Source: Neopusillimonas maritima (lineage in GTDB: Bacteria; Pseudomonadota; Gammaproteobacteria; Burkholderiales; Burkholderiaceae_B). From it: a stretch of DNA of 64,000 bases. Position 1 is the first letter of the stretch. Each line of letters starts with the position of its first letter. Below are positions 16,142-24,929 of this stretch, piece after piece. Below the pieces are notes generated by a model. That model ran no database searches. It was not told the origin of the DNA and saw only the letters and a program-made list of their open reading frames with translations. The stretch is from NCBI RefSeq assembly GCF_040930455.2, contig NZ_CP170494.1; one strand, written 5' to 3'. Made by a program: the position numbers and the translations under genes.

Positions 16142-16167
16142 ATTTATTAATCGTATAGTTAATAAAT
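16142..16167. promoter_or_regulatory. Inverted repeat upstream of the monooxygenase, probable TetR operator
   Basis: Nine-base arms ATTTATTAA (16142-16150) and TTAATAAAT (16159-16167) surround an 8-base centre TCGTATAG. The repeat ends 23 bases before the monooxygenase ATG, between the promoter region and the Shine-Dalgarno GGAGAAG. A TetR-family gene lies in the same operon, so this is the likely autoregulatory operator (inference). Confidence 0.55.
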
Positions 16168-16190
16168 AACACTTCCTGGAGAAGCACAAC

Positions 16191-17390
16191 ATGGCCAAAC
16201 CATTGAAAGTAGGCATTATCGGCGGCGGCATTGGCGGTGTCGCAACTGCAGTGGCATTAAGCCAACGCGGTATCGACTACCACTTGTTCGAACGAGCCGC
16301 GGAGTTCGGCGAGGTAGGGGCCGGCATACAAATGACACCCAACGCCGTCAAAGTCATTAAAGCTTTCGGAGCGTGGGACGCCTTGAATAAGGTTGGCTTC
16401 CTGCCGGAAGCTTTGGTTGGACGAAACTGGGATACGGCCGAAGAAACATTTCGCATGCCTCTGAAAAGTGATTGCCCACGCTTGTACGGTGCCGAATTCT
16501 TTCACGTGCATCGGGCCGATCTGCATCATCTTCTTGCAGACATGGTCGATCGCAGCAAAGTCACGTTTTCAATTCGTTGTACCGGTGTTTCGCAAACCGG
16601 CGACAAAGCAGTGGCGCATTTTGACGACGGCAGCAGCTTTGAAGCCGATCTGATTATCGGTGCCGACGGCGTGCGATCGGTTGTTCGCCATGCCCTGTTC
16701 GGCGACGACGATCCTAAATTTACCGGTCATATGTGCTATCGCGCGGTTGTCCCATTCGACTCCCCCCCCAACTTCGTGGCACCGGAAGCCTCGTTCTGGC
16801 TCGGCCCCAACAGCCACATCGTGACTTACTACGTAAACAGCGGCAAAGCCGTTAATATCGTGGCGGTGCATGAAACTGAAAAATGGGTTGAAGAGTCCTG
16901 GAACGCGCGCAGCACCAAAGAAGAATTGCTGGCCGATTTCCAGGGCTGGCACACCAACATCCAACAATTGTTTGATCGTGTGGAAGACGTGTACCGCTGG
17001 GGCTTGTTCGATCGCGACCCCATGGAAACGTGGTCAAAAGACCGTATCACCCTACTAGGCGACGCTGCCCATCCCATGCTACCTTTCCTGTCTCAGGGCG
17101 CGGCGATGGCTATTGAAGACGCTTACGTTTTGGCCAAAGCGCTGGCCGCCCTGCCCGATCAACTCCCAAATGCACTGCAGCAATACGAAAAAGAGCGCCT
17201 GCCCCGCACCGCGCGCGTGCAGCTTGAGGCGCGTGAACGCGGCAAAACCTATCACCTGTCATCGAAAGAAGCGCAAGCCAAGCGTGATGCCGAATATCGT
17301 GAACAGCAAAAGAAAGACCCTCACGCCGGCGGCATCAAGGCAAACTGGGTTTATGCTTATAACGCGACCGATTTCGAACCCGTGGTTTAG
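16191..17390 (+). CDS. FAD-dependent aromatic hydroxylase (salicylate hydroxylase / 6-hydroxynicotinate monooxygenase-like)
   Basis: A 399-residue group A flavoprotein monooxygenase. It shows the FAD-binding motif VGIIGGGIGGVATAVAL, the second motif ADLIIGADGVRSVVR (DG motif binding FAD and NAD(P)H) and the ribityl-binding GD motif ITLLGDAAHPMLPFLSQGAAMAIEDA. These enzymes use NAD(P)H and O2 to hydroxylate aromatic acids. The best general fits are salicylate 1-hydroxylase, 3-hydroxybenzoate 6-hydroxylase or NicC, and the sequence alone does not decide between them. GGAGAAG lies 9 bases before ATG 16191. A TetR gene follows 5 bases after its stop. No ring-cleavage enzyme is adjacent, so product use must depend on genes elsewhere. 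Confidence 0.88.
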   Translation: MAKPLKVGIIGGGIGGVATAVALSQRGIDYHLFERAAEFGEVGAGIQMTPNAVKVIKAFGAWDALNKVGFLPEALVGRNWDTAEETFRMPLKSDCPRLYGAEFFHVHRADLHHLLADMVDRSKVTFSIRCTGVSQTGDKAVAHFDDGSSFEADLIIGADGVRSVVRHALFGDDDPKFTGHMCYRAVVPFDSPPNFVAPEASFWLGPNSHIVTYYVNSGKAVNIVAVHETEKWVEESWNARSTKEELLADFQGWHTNIQQLFDRVEDVYRWGLFDRDPMETWSKDRITLLGDAAHPMLPFLSQGAAMAIEDAYVLAKALAALPDQLPNALQQYEKERLPRTARVQLEARERGKTYHLSSKEAQAKRDAEYREQQKKDPHAGGIKANWVYAYNATDFEPVV

Positions 17391-17395
17391 CCCTT

Positions 17396-18103
17396 ATGAC
17401 AATCTACAACAGCCTCTCCCCCCCAGCTCCAAAACGCAAAACGGGCCGTAAAGGTCCGGGCCGCCCTGAAGGCACGGGGGACAACGCATCAGAGCGTATT
17501 CTGGATGCCGCCGAAGACGAATTCGCCGAAACCGGCTACACCGGTACCAGCTTGCGTGCCATTTCCCAGAAAGCCGGGGTCACGCAAGCCCTGATCAACT
17601 ATTATTTCGGATCCAAATACGGGCTCTATGAGGCTGTTTTCATTCGACGCGGTCGGGTCGTTTCCGACGAGCGTTTACGGCGGCTCAATCAATTAAAACA
17701 ACAAACCGACCCCATTACGGTTGAACAAGTGGTCAGGGCCTTTCTGGAACCCACCATTGCCTTACGGGAAGAGCCTGCAGGGCGCCGATTTCTGCGCTTG
17801 CAGGCACGGCTGCATACCGAACCGGCGGAAATTTCATACCGGCTGCGTAATGAAGCCTACGACATCTCCACACGTGCGTTTGTAAATACCTTGTTGGAAA
17901 TATGCCCAAGCTTGTCGGCAAAAGATGTGAACTGGCGTATGGCCTTAACCATTGGGGCCTACATGTACGCCTTTTCAGACACACACCGGCTCGACGAATT
18001 GGCGCCGACGGAATGCGACCCCAACGACACAAAGGAAGTTATCGAGGAAATTACCGCATTCGTCACAGCTGGGCTAAGTGCTCCGCCCGTGTACCCTCGG
18101 TAA
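17396..18103 (+). CDS. TetR/AcrR-family transcriptional regulator
   Basis: A 235-residue regulator. A basic, proline-rich N-terminal tail (PAPKRKTGRKGPGRPEG) leads into a TetR helix-turn-helix (about residues 34-80; ILDAAEDEFAETGYTGTSLR then KAGVTQALINYYFGSKYGLY). The rest is an all-helical ligand/dimer domain resembling the C-terminal domain of CerR-type repressors. It lies 5 bases after the monooxygenase and is probably translated with it, so a self-limiting loop is likely, with the aromatic substrate or product as inducer and the palindrome at 16142-16167 as operator (inference). The last 41 bases overlap the convergent MHYT-GGDEF-EAL gene. Confidence 0.88.
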   Translation: MTIYNSLSPPAPKRKTGRKGPGRPEGTGDNASERILDAAEDEFAETGYTGTSLRAISQKAGVTQALINYYFGSKYGLYEAVFIRRGRVVSDERLRRLNQLKQQTDPITVEQVVRAFLEPTIALREEPAGRRFLRLQARLHTEPAEISYRLRNEAYDISTRAFVNTLLEICPSLSAKDVNWRMALTIGAYMYAFSDTHRLDELAPTECDPNDTKEVIEEITAFVTAGLSAPPVYPR

Positions 18104-20153
18104 CCAGGCCCAGCAGCGTTTCCGCGTGAACAGGTCGACCCAATAAATAACCTTGCAGGTAATCGCACCCCAGATCGACCAGCAAGTCACGTTGTTCCGT
18201 CGTTTCAACCCCTTCAGCCACAACGCTTAACCCAAGCTTGTTCGCCAGTGTGACCACGGCTTCGACAATGGCAACATCTTCTTTTTGCAGCGTCAGATCA
18301 TGGACGAAACCACGATCAATCTTCAATTCCGACACCGGCAGACGTTTCAAATAAAGCAAGCTGGAATAGCCCGTACCGAAATCATCGATTGCAATACGCA
18401 CCCCCAGACGCCGCAACTTATGCAAAATAACAATACTGGTTTCAGCATTTTGCATGGCAGTGGTTTCTGTAATTTCCAACGTAAGTGATTCAGGCTTGAT
18501 GCGATAACGATCGAGGATGGTTTGAAGCATTTCCACCAAACCCGAATGACTGAACTGCATCGCCGACAAGTTAACGGCGACGCGAGCATCTTTCCAACCC
18601 GCATCTTGCCAGCAGCGCAATTGCGAACATGCCTGATCCAGCACCCACTCCCCAATGGGCACAATCAAGCCTGTACGCTCAGCCATGGGAATAAAGCTGT
18701 CGGGAGCCACCCGCCCGTGGTCTGGGTGCGTCCAACGCAATAAAGCCTCCGCACTGGCCAAACCGCGGCCACGGGAATCATAAATAGGTTGATAAACCAA
18801 GCTGAGCTGATCGTTCTCGAGGGCGATGCGAAAGTCTTGAAGCAAACGCAATTGCTCATACACATTGTCGTTCATCGACGACTCAAAAAATCGATAGGTA
18901 TTGCGCCCTGATGACTTGGCATGCCGACGTGCGGCGTCGGCGTTAGCCAGTAACGTCTCCCTAAGATCACCGTCTTCGGGACACATAGTCACGCCGATAC
19001 TCACGGAAATATGCAAATCACGGCCCACGATCTGAAACGGCGCCTGCACCAAATGAATGAATTTATCGGCCATTAAACTAGCGTCATCAGGCTTGGAAAT
19101 AAACGCCTGCAAAACGAACTCGTCGCCGGCCAGCCGGGCCAGGGTGTCTTGTGCCCGGATGCCGTTTTGCAGGCGCTGCGCCATAGCGACCAGCAAACGA
19201 TCACCCACATGACGCCCATACGCATCGTTAATGACCTGAAAGCCATCGACATCGATCATGAACACCGCCAGATAACCGCCGTTCTTCTTGACGCTTCGAA
19301 TGGCCTGATCGAGCCGCTCTTCAAAGAAAATACGGTTGGGTAACTGGGTAAGGCCATCGTGCAACGACAAATGCTCAAGCTGGTCGGTTGCCTTACGTAA
19401 CGACGTGCTTAAAGTGGTTGACGTCAGTTGCATCCGGTTGTCGAGCACGGACACGACCAGGGTAGCCAGCAAGGCCGCCAGCGTAACGGAAATGGTTAAC
19501 AAAGCCAACCAGTACACATCAACGCCGGTAGACGCCGCACCACAAATACTGCCTACCGGAAACTGCGCCGCCGCCATCCCGGTGTAATGCATGCCCGCAA
19601 TGGCAGCTCCCATCACCACAGAGGCACCCACCCGCAGCGCTTTCACATAGTTCAGATTCTTGCGCAAACGAAACGCCAGCCACAACGCGGCAACCGATGC
19701 ACCAAATGCAATAAGCAAGGAAAGTGCAACCCATGACGGTAGATAGTCGATGCCCGGCCGCATTAACATGGCGCCCATACCGGTGTAGTGCATGCCGGCA
19801 ATACCGATGGCCATAATGAACCCACCCGCCAGCAAACGATACCAGGGCAGCGTGGCACGACAAACCAACCACAAGACGTAACCCGACGACGCAATTGCCA
19901 TTAAAAGCGATATGGCCGTAATGAACGGGTCGTAACCAAGCGGTATGGGAAGATTAAAGGCCAGCATGCCCACGAAGTGCATGGACCAGATACCCAACCC
20001 CATGGCGCACGCCCCGCCTGCCAGCCACCACCGGGCGGCAGCGCCATGACTGGATGCTACGCGACTGGCCAGATCAAGCGCGGTATATGACGCGAGTGCG
20101 GCCACGGCCAAAGACCACAGCACCAGCGAAGGGTTATAGGAACTTTCCAGCAT
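18063..20153 (-). CDS. MHYT-GGDEF-EAL bifunctional c-di-GMP signalling protein
   Basis: A 696-residue inner-membrane protein. Seven helices form the MHYT sensor with its three signature sites (MHFVGM near residue 58, MHYTGM near 121 and 184), thought to bind metal and sense a diatomic gas. A GGDEF domain follows (about 265-425) whose active site reads AGDEF, a substitution that can still allow cyclase activity. The EAL domain (about 440-685) is complete: EALLRW, AVNLSAMQF, LTLEITETTAM, AIDDFGTGYSSL, ELKIDRGFVHD, VAEGVET, LQGYLLGRP. Phosphodiesterase activity is therefore the safer prediction. The 3' end overlaps the TetR gene tail to tail by 41 bases. Confidence 0.93.
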   Translation of the reverse strand: MLESSYNPSLVLWSLAVAALASYTALDLASRVASSHGAAARWWLAGGACAMGLGIWSMHFVGMLAFNLPIPLGYDPFITAISLLMAIASSGYVLWLVCRATLPWYRLLAGGFIMAIGIAGMHYTGMGAMLMRPGIDYLPSWVALSLLIAFGASVAALWLAFRLRKNLNYVKALRVGASVVMGAAIAGMHYTGMAAAQFPVGSICGAASTGVDVYWLALLTISVTLAALLATLVVSVLDNRMQLTSTTLSTSLRKATDQLEHLSLHDGLTQLPNRIFFEERLDQAIRSVKKNGGYLAVFMIDVDGFQVINDAYGRHVGDRLLVAMAQRLQNGIRAQDTLARLAGDEFVLQAFISKPDDASLMADKFIHLVQAPFQIVGRDLHISVSIGVTMCPEDGDLRETLLANADAARRHAKSSGRNTYRFFESSMNDNVYEQLRLLQDFRIALENDQLSLVYQPIYDSRGRGLASAEALLRWTHPDHGRVAPDSFIPMAERTGLIVPIGEWVLDQACSQLRCWQDAGWKDARVAVNLSAMQFSHSGLVEMLQTILDRYRIKPESLTLEITETTAMQNAETSIVILHKLRRLGVRIAIDDFGTGYSSLLYLKRLPVSELKIDRGFVHDLTLQKEDVAIVEAVVTLANKLGLSVVAEGVETTEQRDLLVDLGCDYLQGYLLGRPVHAETLLGLVTEGTRAEHLAQL

Positions 20154-20296
20154 GTAAACAGGTCTCTCCTGCGTTCTGCAAGCCCAACGGCTAAATACGT
20201 TATAACGACATGCTTACCCATAAATTAAGGGTGTAAATTGTTACAGCGCCTTGATCGCTAAAAATCTGCGTTTTCCACCCCTTTTAAAACACTTAA

Positions 20297-22243
20297 ATGT
20301 CTGCTAACACCACGACCCGAAAAACTGACAACGTGCTTGCCGGACCCATTCTTCGAAGACTGGAATCCAGACGAATTGTGTTCTGGTTGGCAGCCCGAGA
20401 ACCCTGCATCTGGCGTCTTTCAATAAAGGATATTGAAAACGGCGCTGCACTTGTTCCAAATGCTACACCGGTGCGCATCGGCCGTCATTGCTTTTTATAT
20501 CTTCTGGATTTCGTACTTGATTCAGACCTGCCGACAGACCAGGCGCTCCCTTATGACCTGCAGTGGCAAAAGGAATCTTCGAGCGAAGCAGAAAACTGGG
20601 TCAGTATTCGCGAATGGGCGCCCGATTTGTGCCAGGACGGCCACGACCTGCCGCAATTCGTAAAACGTACGCGCCTGGCCGGCGTATTGCACGGTTCATG
20701 CCGCAAACCCCATTACCCTTGTGAAGATGGGCTCGTTGCCGCAGATCACTGGCTGAACCTTAAAGCTAACGACCCCGCAAGCTGGCCGGCTTTTCTGATG
20801 CTGACCGGAGATCAGGTGTATGTCGACGATGTGGCCGGGCCGATGCTCACGGCCATTCATGAGTTAATTGAAGAGCTCGGGCTTTACGACGAACAGATAG
20901 AAGAGGCGCTGGTTCCAGACAGCCAAACGCTGTACAAGAGCAAATACAACTACTATCGACGCAGCGAACTCTTGCCGGACGTGCGACCCAACGACCCGTT
21001 GCGCAAGCGGTTTTTTGAAGGGGCGAAAAAACCGGTTTTCACCACCAGTAGTGCCGATAACCATTTGGTGACCCTGGCCGAAATACTGGCAATGTACTTG
21101 CTGGTTTGGTCGCCGATAACGTGGGATTGCCTGCCCGAAGGGTTGCCCGCGGGCTTGAGCCCGGAAGAAACGGAACGTTATCGCAAAGAGCGCGAGACCC
21201 TGACTCACTTCATTGGTGGCCTCAAATCGGTGCGCCGCGTGCTTGCACACATGCCCACTTTGATGATTTTCGATGATCACGACGTCACCGACGACTGGAA
21301 CTTGACGGCCGATTGGGAGCAAACGGCTTACGGCCACCCCTTTTCAAGACGCATCATCGGGAATGCTCTGGTGGGGTACATGCTGTGCCAGGGTTGGGGA
21401 AACAACCCCGATGCATTCAAAGACGACACACTCGAGAAAATACAAGCGTGGTCCCAATCACCCACCAAGCCGCACCAAGATGACTTGATCCATCATTTAT
21501 TGCACTTTCATCATTGGGAATACAGCCTGGACACAAAACCCAAATTGTTGGTCATGGACACGCGCACACGGCGCTGGCGGTCGGAACGGAACCTGAATCG
21601 CCCTTCAGGCCTGATGGACTGGGAAGCGCTTACTGAACTGCAAACTGAGCTGTTGAACCACGATTCGGTTGTGATGGTGTCACCCGCGCCGATTTTTGGT
21701 GTAAAACTGATTGAAGTGGTGCAGAAGTGTTTCAGCCTCGCCGGAAAACCGCTGCTGGTTGATGCGGAAAACTGGATGGCACACAAAGGAACCGCCGGCG
21801 CCATTCTGAATATTTTTCGGCATACCCGAACGCCGGCCCATTTCGTCATACTTTCAGGAGATGTGCACTACTCTTTCGTTTACGGCATTCAGCTTAAGTC
21901 ACAACGCGGTGTTCCCCATTTATGGCAAATTACCAGTAGCGGAATCAAGAACGAGTTCCCGCGCAAGCTACTGGACACGCTAGACCGCTTAAGTCGATGG
22001 CTTTATTCGCCGCGCTCACCGTTGAATTACTTCACTCGGCGCCGGGGCATGAAGATTAACCCTTTCAAACCCGAAACCGCGTCACACGGCGAACGCCTTT
22101 TGAATCAGGCCGGCATCGGCTATGTTGAGTTTGCCGAAGATGGAAAACCCACTTATGTTGAACAAATCAGTATGCAAAAACGCACCCAGTTCCGTTTGGA
22201 TGTACCAGAAGAGTCGTCGTCAACCCCAGGAGAAACTCAATGA
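20297..22243 (+). CDS. PhoD-like metallophosphatase (alkaline phosphatase D family), probably cytoplasmic
   Basis: A 648-residue protein with PhoD-like metallophosphatase motifs: FLMLTGDQVYVDDV, LMIFDDHDVTDDWN and FVILSGDVHYSF, which supply the Asp, Asn and His ligands of the two-metal site. The phosphatase core spans about residues 125-560, after an N-terminal beta-rich domain. No Tat or Sec signal peptide is present, unlike secreted Bacillus PhoD, so it probably acts in the cytoplasm. The physiological substrate is unknown; family members hydrolyse phosphodiesters. There is no clear Shine-Dalgarno before ATG 20297. Its stop overlaps the start of the dienelactone hydrolase gene as ATGA (22240-22243), indicating coupled translation. 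Confidence 0.85.
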   Translation: MSANTTTRKTDNVLAGPILRRLESRRIVFWLAAREPCIWRLSIKDIENGAALVPNATPVRIGRHCFLYLLDFVLDSDLPTDQALPYDLQWQKESSSEAENWVSIREWAPDLCQDGHDLPQFVKRTRLAGVLHGSCRKPHYPCEDGLVAADHWLNLKANDPASWPAFLMLTGDQVYVDDVAGPMLTAIHELIEELGLYDEQIEEALVPDSQTLYKSKYNYYRRSELLPDVRPNDPLRKRFFEGAKKPVFTTSSADNHLVTLAEILAMYLLVWSPITWDCLPEGLPAGLSPEETERYRKERETLTHFIGGLKSVRRVLAHMPTLMIFDDHDVTDDWNLTADWEQTAYGHPFSRRIIGNALVGYMLCQGWGNNPDAFKDDTLEKIQAWSQSPTKPHQDDLIHHLLHFHHWEYSLDTKPKLLVMDTRTRRWRSERNLNRPSGLMDWEALTELQTELLNHDSVVMVSPAPIFGVKLIEVVQKCFSLAGKPLLVDAENWMAHKGTAGAILNIFRHTRTPAHFVILSGDVHYSFVYGIQLKSQRGVPHLWQITSSGIKNEFPRKLLDTLDRLSRWLYSPRSPLNYFTRRRGMKINPFKPETASHGERLLNQAGIGYVEFAEDGKPTYVEQISMQKRTQFRLDVPEESSSTPGETQ

Positions 22244-23121
22244 ACCGTATTCCTGATGCAGATTTCAACAGCCTTCTTCCCCCGTTACAGCTGAACCGGC
22301 GCGGCTTCATGGTTACCGCGCTGGCAACCGGTTTCACGCTTGCCGCCGGGCCACTCAATGCCGAAACCATTATCCGCACCGATACCGAAGGCCTGACCGC
22401 CGGCGACATTATGATCCCGGTGGGCGACGGGGAAATCCCCGGCTATCGAGCCATGCCGGCAGGAAAAACCAATGTCCCGGTGATTCTCGTTGTACAGGAA
22501 ATTTTCGGGGTTCACGAATATATTAAAGATGTGTGTCGACGCTTTGCCAAACAAGGCTATATGGCTATTGCCCCAGAACTCTATGCGCGCCAGGGCGACC
22601 CATCTAAATATACGGAAATCCCGAAGCTTTTTGCTGAAGTAGTCAGCAAAGTGCCCGATGCCCAGGTCCTGAGCGACCTTGACGCCAGTGCAAAATGGGC
22701 CGGCTCGAACGGGGGTAATACCCAAGACATCGGCATCACCGGCTTTTGCTGGGGCGGGCGAATTGTATGGCTTTATACCGCGCACAACCCGAACGTAAAA
22801 GCAGGCGTGGCATGGTACGGGCGCCTGGTGGGCGACAGCACCGAACTTACACCAAAACATCCGGTCGACATTGCCGCTTCTTTGAACGGGCCGGTGCTGG
22901 GCTTATACGGCGGAAAAGACGCCGGCATCCCGCCCGACACAATTAAAGCGATGGAGGCCGCGCTGGCAAAAGGTAACACTGCCTCTAAAGCATCGAAATT
23001 CATCGTTTATCCCGACGCCCCCCATGCGTTTCACGCCGACTACCGCCCGAGCTATCGCGAAGAAGCGGCCAAAGCCGGCTGGCAGGAGGCACTTAACTGG
23101 TTCAACAACAATCTTAAATAA
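22240..23121 (+). CDS. Dienelactone-hydrolase-family protein with Tat signal
   Basis: A 293-residue alpha/beta hydrolase. Residues 18-42 (NRRGFMVTALATGFTLAAGP) form a twin-arginine signal, so the mature enzyme should be periplasmic. The triad is visible: nucleophile Cys in GITGFCWGGR, Asp in GLYGGKDAGIP and His in DAPHAFHADY. The Cys nucleophile is the hallmark of dienelactone hydrolase (carboxymethylenebutenolidase). Exported members probably act on other esters or lactones, so the substrate is open. It is coupled to the PhoD-like gene by a 4-base overlap. It converges on mnmH, whose stop is 3 bases away. Confidence 0.88.
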   Translation: MNRIPDADFNSLLPPLQLNRRGFMVTALATGFTLAAGPLNAETIIRTDTEGLTAGDIMIPVGDGEIPGYRAMPAGKTNVPVILVVQEIFGVHEYIKDVCRRFAKQGYMAIAPELYARQGDPSKYTEIPKLFAEVVSKVPDAQVLSDLDASAKWAGSNGGNTQDIGITGFCWGGRIVWLYTAHNPNVKAGVAWYGRLVGDSTELTPKHPVDIAASLNGPVLGLYGGKDAGIPPDTIKAMEAALAKGNTASKASKFIVYPDAPHAFHADYRPSYREEAAKAGWQEALNWFNNNLK

Positions 23122-23124
23122 TTG

Positions 23125-24225
23125 TTAAATTCGACTCAGATAGTCAACGACGGCATCTTGCGGCCCGCTAAACACAATGCGGGCCGCCTTCTTTTCACGC
23201 TGTGACGCATACATTGGGTCGTAGTATTCATGCAGAAGACCCTCAATCCAAACGCGATGCAAACTGATATCCCCCGACCGCTGTTGCTCCTCCAGTGCCT
23301 GCTGCATAAAGGCATCGAAGCGCTGGTAGCGCTCGTGACCCAGCCGTTTCACGATATTGGCCAGGCTTTGCCGCAAACGCTGTGCAAAAGAATGGAACCC
23401 ATCCTGCTCACCTTGCAGCACGATAAATTCCTGCGACAAACTCACCACGTAATCATGCAAAATACGTGTCACGCGATTCTCGAACGTGTCTTCCAGCCAC
23501 ACAACAGGTAGCGTTTGCATGCGCTGATACAGGCTCAATGGCAACGCACAACTGCCCACCAGGCGCGACTCATCTTCAAGCACAAAACGGCGCCGGCCGT
23601 TGGCCTGACTGCGCATCAGCTCAATAGCCAGCTTGTTTTCAAAATCAATTTGCGCAGGTTGCGGCGTGGCGCGTTTACCGAAACTTGAACCGCGATGATT
23701 TGCCAACCCCTCCAGGTCGAGCGCAGACGGCAGGCGTTTTAAGACATCGGTTTTACCGCAACCGGTTAACCCGCCCACCAGGGCGAATTCGCACCGGTCG
23801 ACAGCCTGCTCGATTTCGTTCAGCAAAAAACCGCGCATGGCCTTATAGCCACCTGCTACGCGAGGATATGACACCCCCGCCTCGGCCAGCCACGACTGCA
23901 CCAACCGTGACCGCAGGCCACCCCGAAAGCAATACAGGCATCCGTCAGGATGGGCTTTAGCGAAATCGACCCACGCCTCGATGCGCTGAGCCTTAACGGC
24001 ACCGGAAACAAGCTTGTGGCCCAGTTCAATGGCGGCATCCTGCCCATGCTGCTTATAGCAGGTACCCACTTTTTGCCGCTCAATGTCGTTCATTAACGGC
24101 AAATTTACCGCGCCGGGAAATGCCCCTTTGTTGAACTCAATGGGCGCTCGTACATCCATAAGCGGCGTTGAATCAAGAAACAAACGGCGAAAATCGGCAA
24201 TGGTGTCGGTCACAGTGAGAATCAA
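23125..24225 (-). CDS. mnmH: tRNA 2-selenouridine synthase
   Basis: A 366-residue two-domain enzyme. The N-terminal rhodanese domain (LMDVRAPIEFNKGAFPGAVNLP) carries the active cysteine C99 in CFRGGLRS. The C-terminal P-loop domain begins at GGLTGCGKT (residues 151-159). MnmH (SelU/YbbB) geranylates 2-thiouridine at wobble position 34 of certain tRNAs and replaces sulphur with selenium from selenophosphate. The length matches the family. Its ATG overlaps the livF stop by 4 bases (24222-24225), so this tRNA-modifying gene is translated from the tail of the uptake operon, an unexpected partner. No selD or other selenium gene is in the window. Confidence 0.93.
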   Translation of the reverse strand: MILTVTDTIADFRRLFLDSTPLMDVRAPIEFNKGAFPGAVNLPLMNDIERQKVGTCYKQHGQDAAIELGHKLVSGAVKAQRIEAWVDFAKAHPDGCLYCFRGGLRSRLVQSWLAEAGVSYPRVAGGYKAMRGFLLNEIEQAVDRCEFALVGGLTGCGKTDVLKRLPSALDLEGLANHRGSSFGKRATPQPAQIDFENKLAIELMRSQANGRRRFVLEDESRLVGSCALPLSLYQRMQTLPVVWLEDTFENRVTRILHDYVVSLSQEFIVLQGEQDGFHSFAQRLRQSLANIVKRLGHERYQRFDAFMQQALEEQQRSGDISLHRVWIEGLLHEYYDPMYASQREKKAARIVFSGPQDAVVDYLSRI

Positions 24226-24929
24226 TGCCCCAAATAGGCTTGCTGAACGGCAGGGTCGTTACGCAAATCGTTTGCACTACCCTGGCCCACAATGCGACCG
24301 GTTTCAATAAGATAGCCCCGGTCGGCAATATCGAGGCTCAGATTAACATTTTGCTCAACCATCAGCACACCGACTCCCATTTCCTTGACACGCTTAATCG
24401 CCCGGAAAAGCTCTTGCGACATTAAGGGCGATAAGCCAAGAGAGGGCTCGTCGAGCAATAAATAGCGTGGCGCCGACATAATGGCACGGCCCACCGCAAC
24501 CATTTGTTGCTCACCACCGCTCATGGTGCCCACCCGTTGGGGCAAACGTTCGGCCAATCGCGGAAACAGATCAAGCACGTTGGCCAGATTTTCTTGCTCG
24601 TGAGGTCGGGCCCGGGGAGTGAGCGCCCCGAGTTGCAGGTTTTCCCGAACAGTAAGGTCAACGAACACGCCGCGCCCTTCGGGTACCAATGCCAACCCCT
24701 TCTCGACCAAATGATGCGGCGGGACTGCCAGCAAATCTTCACCATCAAGCAAAACTTTAGCGCCCGGGAGCGGCTTGAGCATGCCACCTAAAGCCCGCAA
24801 CATGGAAGATTTGCCCGCGCCATTGGCACCTAAAATGACGGCAAGCTCACCTGCTCCAACCTGGATGGCGGCATTGTCCAAAGCCAGGTGCTTGCCGTAG
24901 CGTACCGATAATTGACTCACTTCAAACAT
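24222..24929 (-). CDS. livF: Liv-type ABC transporter ATPase, LivF
   Basis: A 235-residue ATPase with Walker A GANGAGKSS, signature MSGGEQQMVAVGRAI, Walker B YLLLDEPSLGLSP and H-loop MVEQNVNLSLDIADRGYLIE, the usual LivF pattern (AYLGH end). With LivG it powers the two-permease Liv-type importer. The family takes up branched-chain amino acids but also many other small organic acids, amides and urea, and the carboxylase/CoA-ligase genes upstream suggest a non-amino-acid substrate here (inference). It overlaps livG by 8 bases and mnmH by 4. Confidence 0.92.
   Translation of the reverse strand: MFEVSQLSVRYGKHLALDNAAIQVGAGELAVILGANGAGKSSMLRALGGMLKPLPGAKVLLDGEDLLAVPPHHLVEKGLALVPEGRGVFVDLTVRENLQLGALTPRARPHEQENLANVLDLFPRLAERLPQRVGTMSGGEQQMVAVGRAIMSAPRYLLLDEPSLGLSPLMSQELFRAIKRVKEMGVGVLMVEQNVNLSLDIADRGYLIETGRIVGQGSANDLRNDPAVQQAYLGH

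Noticed and set aside
20297..22243. Secreted Tat-type alkaline phosphatase PhoD
   Set aside because: No twin-arginine or Sec signal is present at the N-terminus; only the metallophosphatase core matches.
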